Part shown: positions 30,803 through 32,435 of the stretch, piece after piece
How positions within the stretch are numbered: the first letter of the stretch is position 1
Layout of the letters: each line of letters opens with the position of its first letter
Source of the DNA: Deltaproteobacteria bacterium
GTDB taxonomy: Bacteria; Myxococcota_A; UBA796; SXON01
Assembly: GCA_014191855.1 (NCBI GenBank)
Contig: BJHF01000074.1
Span: forward strand, 1 to 32,435
Direction: 5' to 3'
Length of the DNA stretch: 32,435 bases
The notes under the pieces: model-generated
What the model was told of the DNA's origin: nothing
Seen by the model: the letters and a program-made list of their open reading frames with translations, nothing else
Database searches by the model: none
Program-made: the position numbers and the translations under genes

Positions 30803-31699
30803 TCAGGTGAAGTCCTCCACCCGGTCGCTCGGGTAGCGCACCAGCTCGACGGTGCCCGATCCGTCGGCGCGAACGAGATCGGCTCGCAACCCCACCGCCC
30901 GCAGCCGGCGACGCAGACGCAGCATCAACGCGTCCAATCGGCCGCGCCGGATCGCCGCATCTTCCTCGCCGGGCCAGAGCTCCGCGGTAAGCACCGTCCA
31001 GGGAACGGGTCCGTCCATCGCCACCAACTCCGACAGCAACCGCGCCTGCATGCCCGCGAACACCACGGGGGCGTTGCTCTCACCCGTTACGTGCACCGTG
31101 TCGTACCGCGCGACGATGTGAAGCGGCGCACCGAAGTCCCCATGCCGGCGGGTCGTCCGCGGCCCGGCTTCACCCAGGGGGATCGACACAAAGCGGATCA
31201 CTCGCCCTTCCACCTCCAATTCGTCCCCCGCCTCGACCTCCCGGGTCGTTGCGCCCACCCGAAGGCGGTAACTGTCCCCGGCGCTCCAGAGCTGCGCCGC
31301 GCTGTCCCCGCGCCAGCCGCTCACGAGCCTCGGTCGGCCCCCGAACACCAGCGAGGCCACCGAAGGAAGGCTCTGTCGTGGGAGCCCCTCCCCCTCGATC
31401 CCTAGCACGCTTTCGGGTAGGTGTACCTCAAGGATCCGCAGCACGACGCCCCGCGCAAGCTCCACCTCTAGCCCCGGGCGCAGGGCCGCGTGCGGCACGG
31501 GCTCCCCCGCCACCGCGAGCGCGCCCCGGAGCGGGAGGAGCTGCAGCTCCCCCTCACGCAGGCTGATCATGGCGTGGGCCTCGCTCACGCGCCCGTCGTC
31601 CACCTGCAGCGCCGACGCCGAGGATCGCCCGACGATGTCCCCGGGAACCAGGGCCACCGGCGAACCGTCGAGGACATCGATGACGACGTAGGCGTGCAC
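30803..31699 (-). CDS. FHA domain-winged-helix protein (putative regulator)
   Basis: A 298-residue cytoplasmic protein. Residues about 5-80 form an FHA domain with the phosphothreonine-binding pattern GRSS (24-27) and S39-x-x-H42 in VSEAHAMIS. Residues about 215-295 resemble an OmpR/PhoB-like winged helix (MQARLLSELVAM, PWTVLTAELWP, AAIRRGRLDALMLRLRRRL, TVELVRY). The middle (about 85-205) may hold a second FHA-like sandwich. This suggests a DNA-binding regulator that senses a Thr-phosphorylated partner of a Hanks-type kinase. The start is GTG 31699 with GATAAG 8 nt upstream. dinB follows by 54 nt. Confidence 0.8.
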   Translation of the reverse strand: MHAYVVIDVLDGSPVALVPGDIVGRSSASALQVDDGRVSEAHAMISLREGELQLLPLRGALAVAGEPVPHAALRPGLEVELARGVVLRILEVHLPESVLGIEGEGLPRQSLPSVASLVFGGRPRLVSGWRGDSAAQLWSAGDSYRLRVGATTREVEAGDELEVEGRVIRFVSIPLGEAGPRTTRRHGDFGAPLHIVARYDTVHVTGESNAPVVFAGMQARLLSELVAMDGPVPWTVLTAELWPGEEDAAIRRGRLDALMLRLRRRLRAVGLRADLVRADGSGTVELVRYPSDRVEDFT

Positions 31700-31707
31700 G
31701 CAACGTC

Positions 31708-31713
31708 CTTATC
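31708..31713 (-). promoter_or_regulatory. Candidate -10-like GATAAG, leaderless
   Basis: GATAAG ends 8 nt before GTG 31699, in the 29-bp gap after the DUF11-like gene. Same motif and spacing as at 26836 and near 21055. Confidence 0.35.
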
Positions 31714-31728
31714 GGGTCGGGCGCCCCA

Positions 31729-32435
31729 CTACTTCAGGCACACTTCGTAGGGCGCTACATAGGTGCTGGTGCCGAAGGTCGTCAGCCCCTCCCAGCAACC
31801 GGTCGTGTCCACGCCGTATCCCACGAATTCGGCCACGGTCGCCCCGGTCGAGTCGACGTAGCTGAACGACAGCTCCGCGCCGGCCAGGCTCCAGGCGCCG
31901 GTGTAGCTCGCGTCGTCGGGCAAAGAAACCGAACCATCCGCATTGAACGTGGCGTCGTGCTCGGAGATCGAGCTGGGGTACTTCTCGCACTCAAAGAACG
32001 AAGTGAGCGCGGTCCCGGTGCAGTGGCGGTTGGTCACGTCTACGGCAGGCGTGAACGTGGGGGTGTAGTTGTTGAGCGAGGCCGTCGCCGCCGAGGCGTT
32101 GTTTCCCGTGTTGCTCTCGCCGCTCGTGCTCGCCGTCGCCGTGAAGTTGAGGTCCTCCGCCGCTTCTGGCAATGCCAAGTAGAAGTAGACCGTCGTGGAC
32201 TTGCTCTTTTTCACCGCGCCGACGTTGCAGACCAGCTTGGTTCCGCTCGCCGAGCAGGTGGAGCTCTTCGCGCCGAGGGTGCCCATCACGAACACGGTGG
32301 GACTCGTGTGGGTAACGGGGAGCTGAACAGTCAGCGTCACAGAAGCGGCGTCCTTGTTGCCGACATTGCGCACCGTCGCCTGCCACATCGCCGACTGGTA
32401 TACGTAGGCGCCCGTCGGGGCCGTGAACGAGGTGG
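31729..32435 (-). CDS. DUF11/CARDB-like surface protein (5' partial)
   Basis: The open frame continues past the right edge; about 235 C-terminal residues are visible. Residues corresponding to 32110-32400 match a DUF11/CARDB-like beta-sandwich used in cell-surface repeats (ATVRNVGNKDAASVTLTVQLP ... GESNTGNNASAATAS). The last ~100 residues form another beta domain with four Cys (about TNRHCTGTALTSFFECEK and the terminal VCLK) and repeated Asp/Gly turns. Met codons inside the visible part are probably internal since coding texture continues upstream. Likely a secreted or lipid-anchored protein; function unknown. Confidence 0.7.
   Translation of the reverse strand, partial: TSFTAPTGAYVYQSAMWQATVRNVGNKDAASVTLTVQLPVTHTSPTVFVMGTLGAKSSTCSASGTKLVCNVGAVKKSKSTTVYFYLALPEAAEDLNFTATASTSGESNTGNNASAATASLNNYTPTFTPAVDVTNRHCTGTALTSFFECEKYPSSISEHDATFNADGSVSLPDDASYTGAWSLAGAELSFSYVDSTGATVAEFVGYGVDTTGCWEGLTTFGTSTYVAPYEVCLK

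Noticed and set aside
1..32435. Prophage, IS element or genomic island
   Set aside because: No integrase, transposase, terminal repeats, tRNA attachment site or shift in base composition was seen.

Overview
The window is GC-rich, densely packed bacterial DNA. Many proteins are predicted lipoproteins with Asp/Thr/Gly or acidic linkers just after the lipobox Cys. Ig-like/choice-of-anchor, CotH, FHA and TonB-C domains recur, and NTGA stop/start overlaps are frequent. This repertoire is typical of Myxococcota (former Deltaproteobacteria) or relatives, probably a metagenome contig. No rRNA, tRNA, transposase, phage gene, toxin-antitoxin pair or CRISPR array was found. The taxonomic call is inference.

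Layout. 1-3530 (minus): a lipoprotein, tRNA t6A dehydratase TcdA, a thiolase, a small unknown protein, and a gene that runs off the left edge into a poly-C/poly-G tract. 3648-5116 (plus): CGFS monothiol glutaredoxin and a PrsW-type membrane protease. 5118-7627: two divergent lipoprotein genes around a 287-bp gap holding a promoter with a dyad and a strongly structured GC-rich element. 7651-7796: an unusual 51-bp tandem repeat made of near-perfect dyads. 7838-12300 (minus): a TonB-C lipoprotein, then (uvrA paralogue - unknown - DUF5522) ending in a strong hairpin. 12327-13955 (plus): CotH-NPCBM lipoprotein, sharing an overlapping divergent promoter with uvrA. 14006-18450 (minus): tandem SagB-type nitroreductase, glucokinase, sarcosine-oxidase-like flavoprotein, unknown. 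18564-24821 (plus): catalytic and non-catalytic M16 peptidase partners, M2 peptidyl-dipeptidase, glycosidase-like lipoprotein. 24834-27475 (minus): CTP-dependent polyprenol/diacylglycerol kinase-like membrane protein, GH1 lipoprotein, DUF1456. 27608-29538 (plus): transglutaminase-like lipoprotein and a small exported partner. 29543-32435 (minus): a DUF11-like surface protein running off the right edge, an FHA-winged-helix regulator, and DinB with a LexA-like box on its start.

Functionally the region mixes cell-surface hydrolases and lipoproteins (CotH, GH1, GH20/67-like, M2, M16, transglutaminase-like, PrsW) with housekeeping and repair genes (tcdA, glk, uvrA paralogue, dinB). Two window-wide signals stand out. 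First, most operon-head genes carry TAnnnT or GATA(A/C) 6-8 nt before the start codon and usually no convincing Shine-Dalgarno, which suggests leaderless transcription. Second, dyad-rich non-coding elements sit between genes (5803-5977, 7651-7796, 8733-8757).
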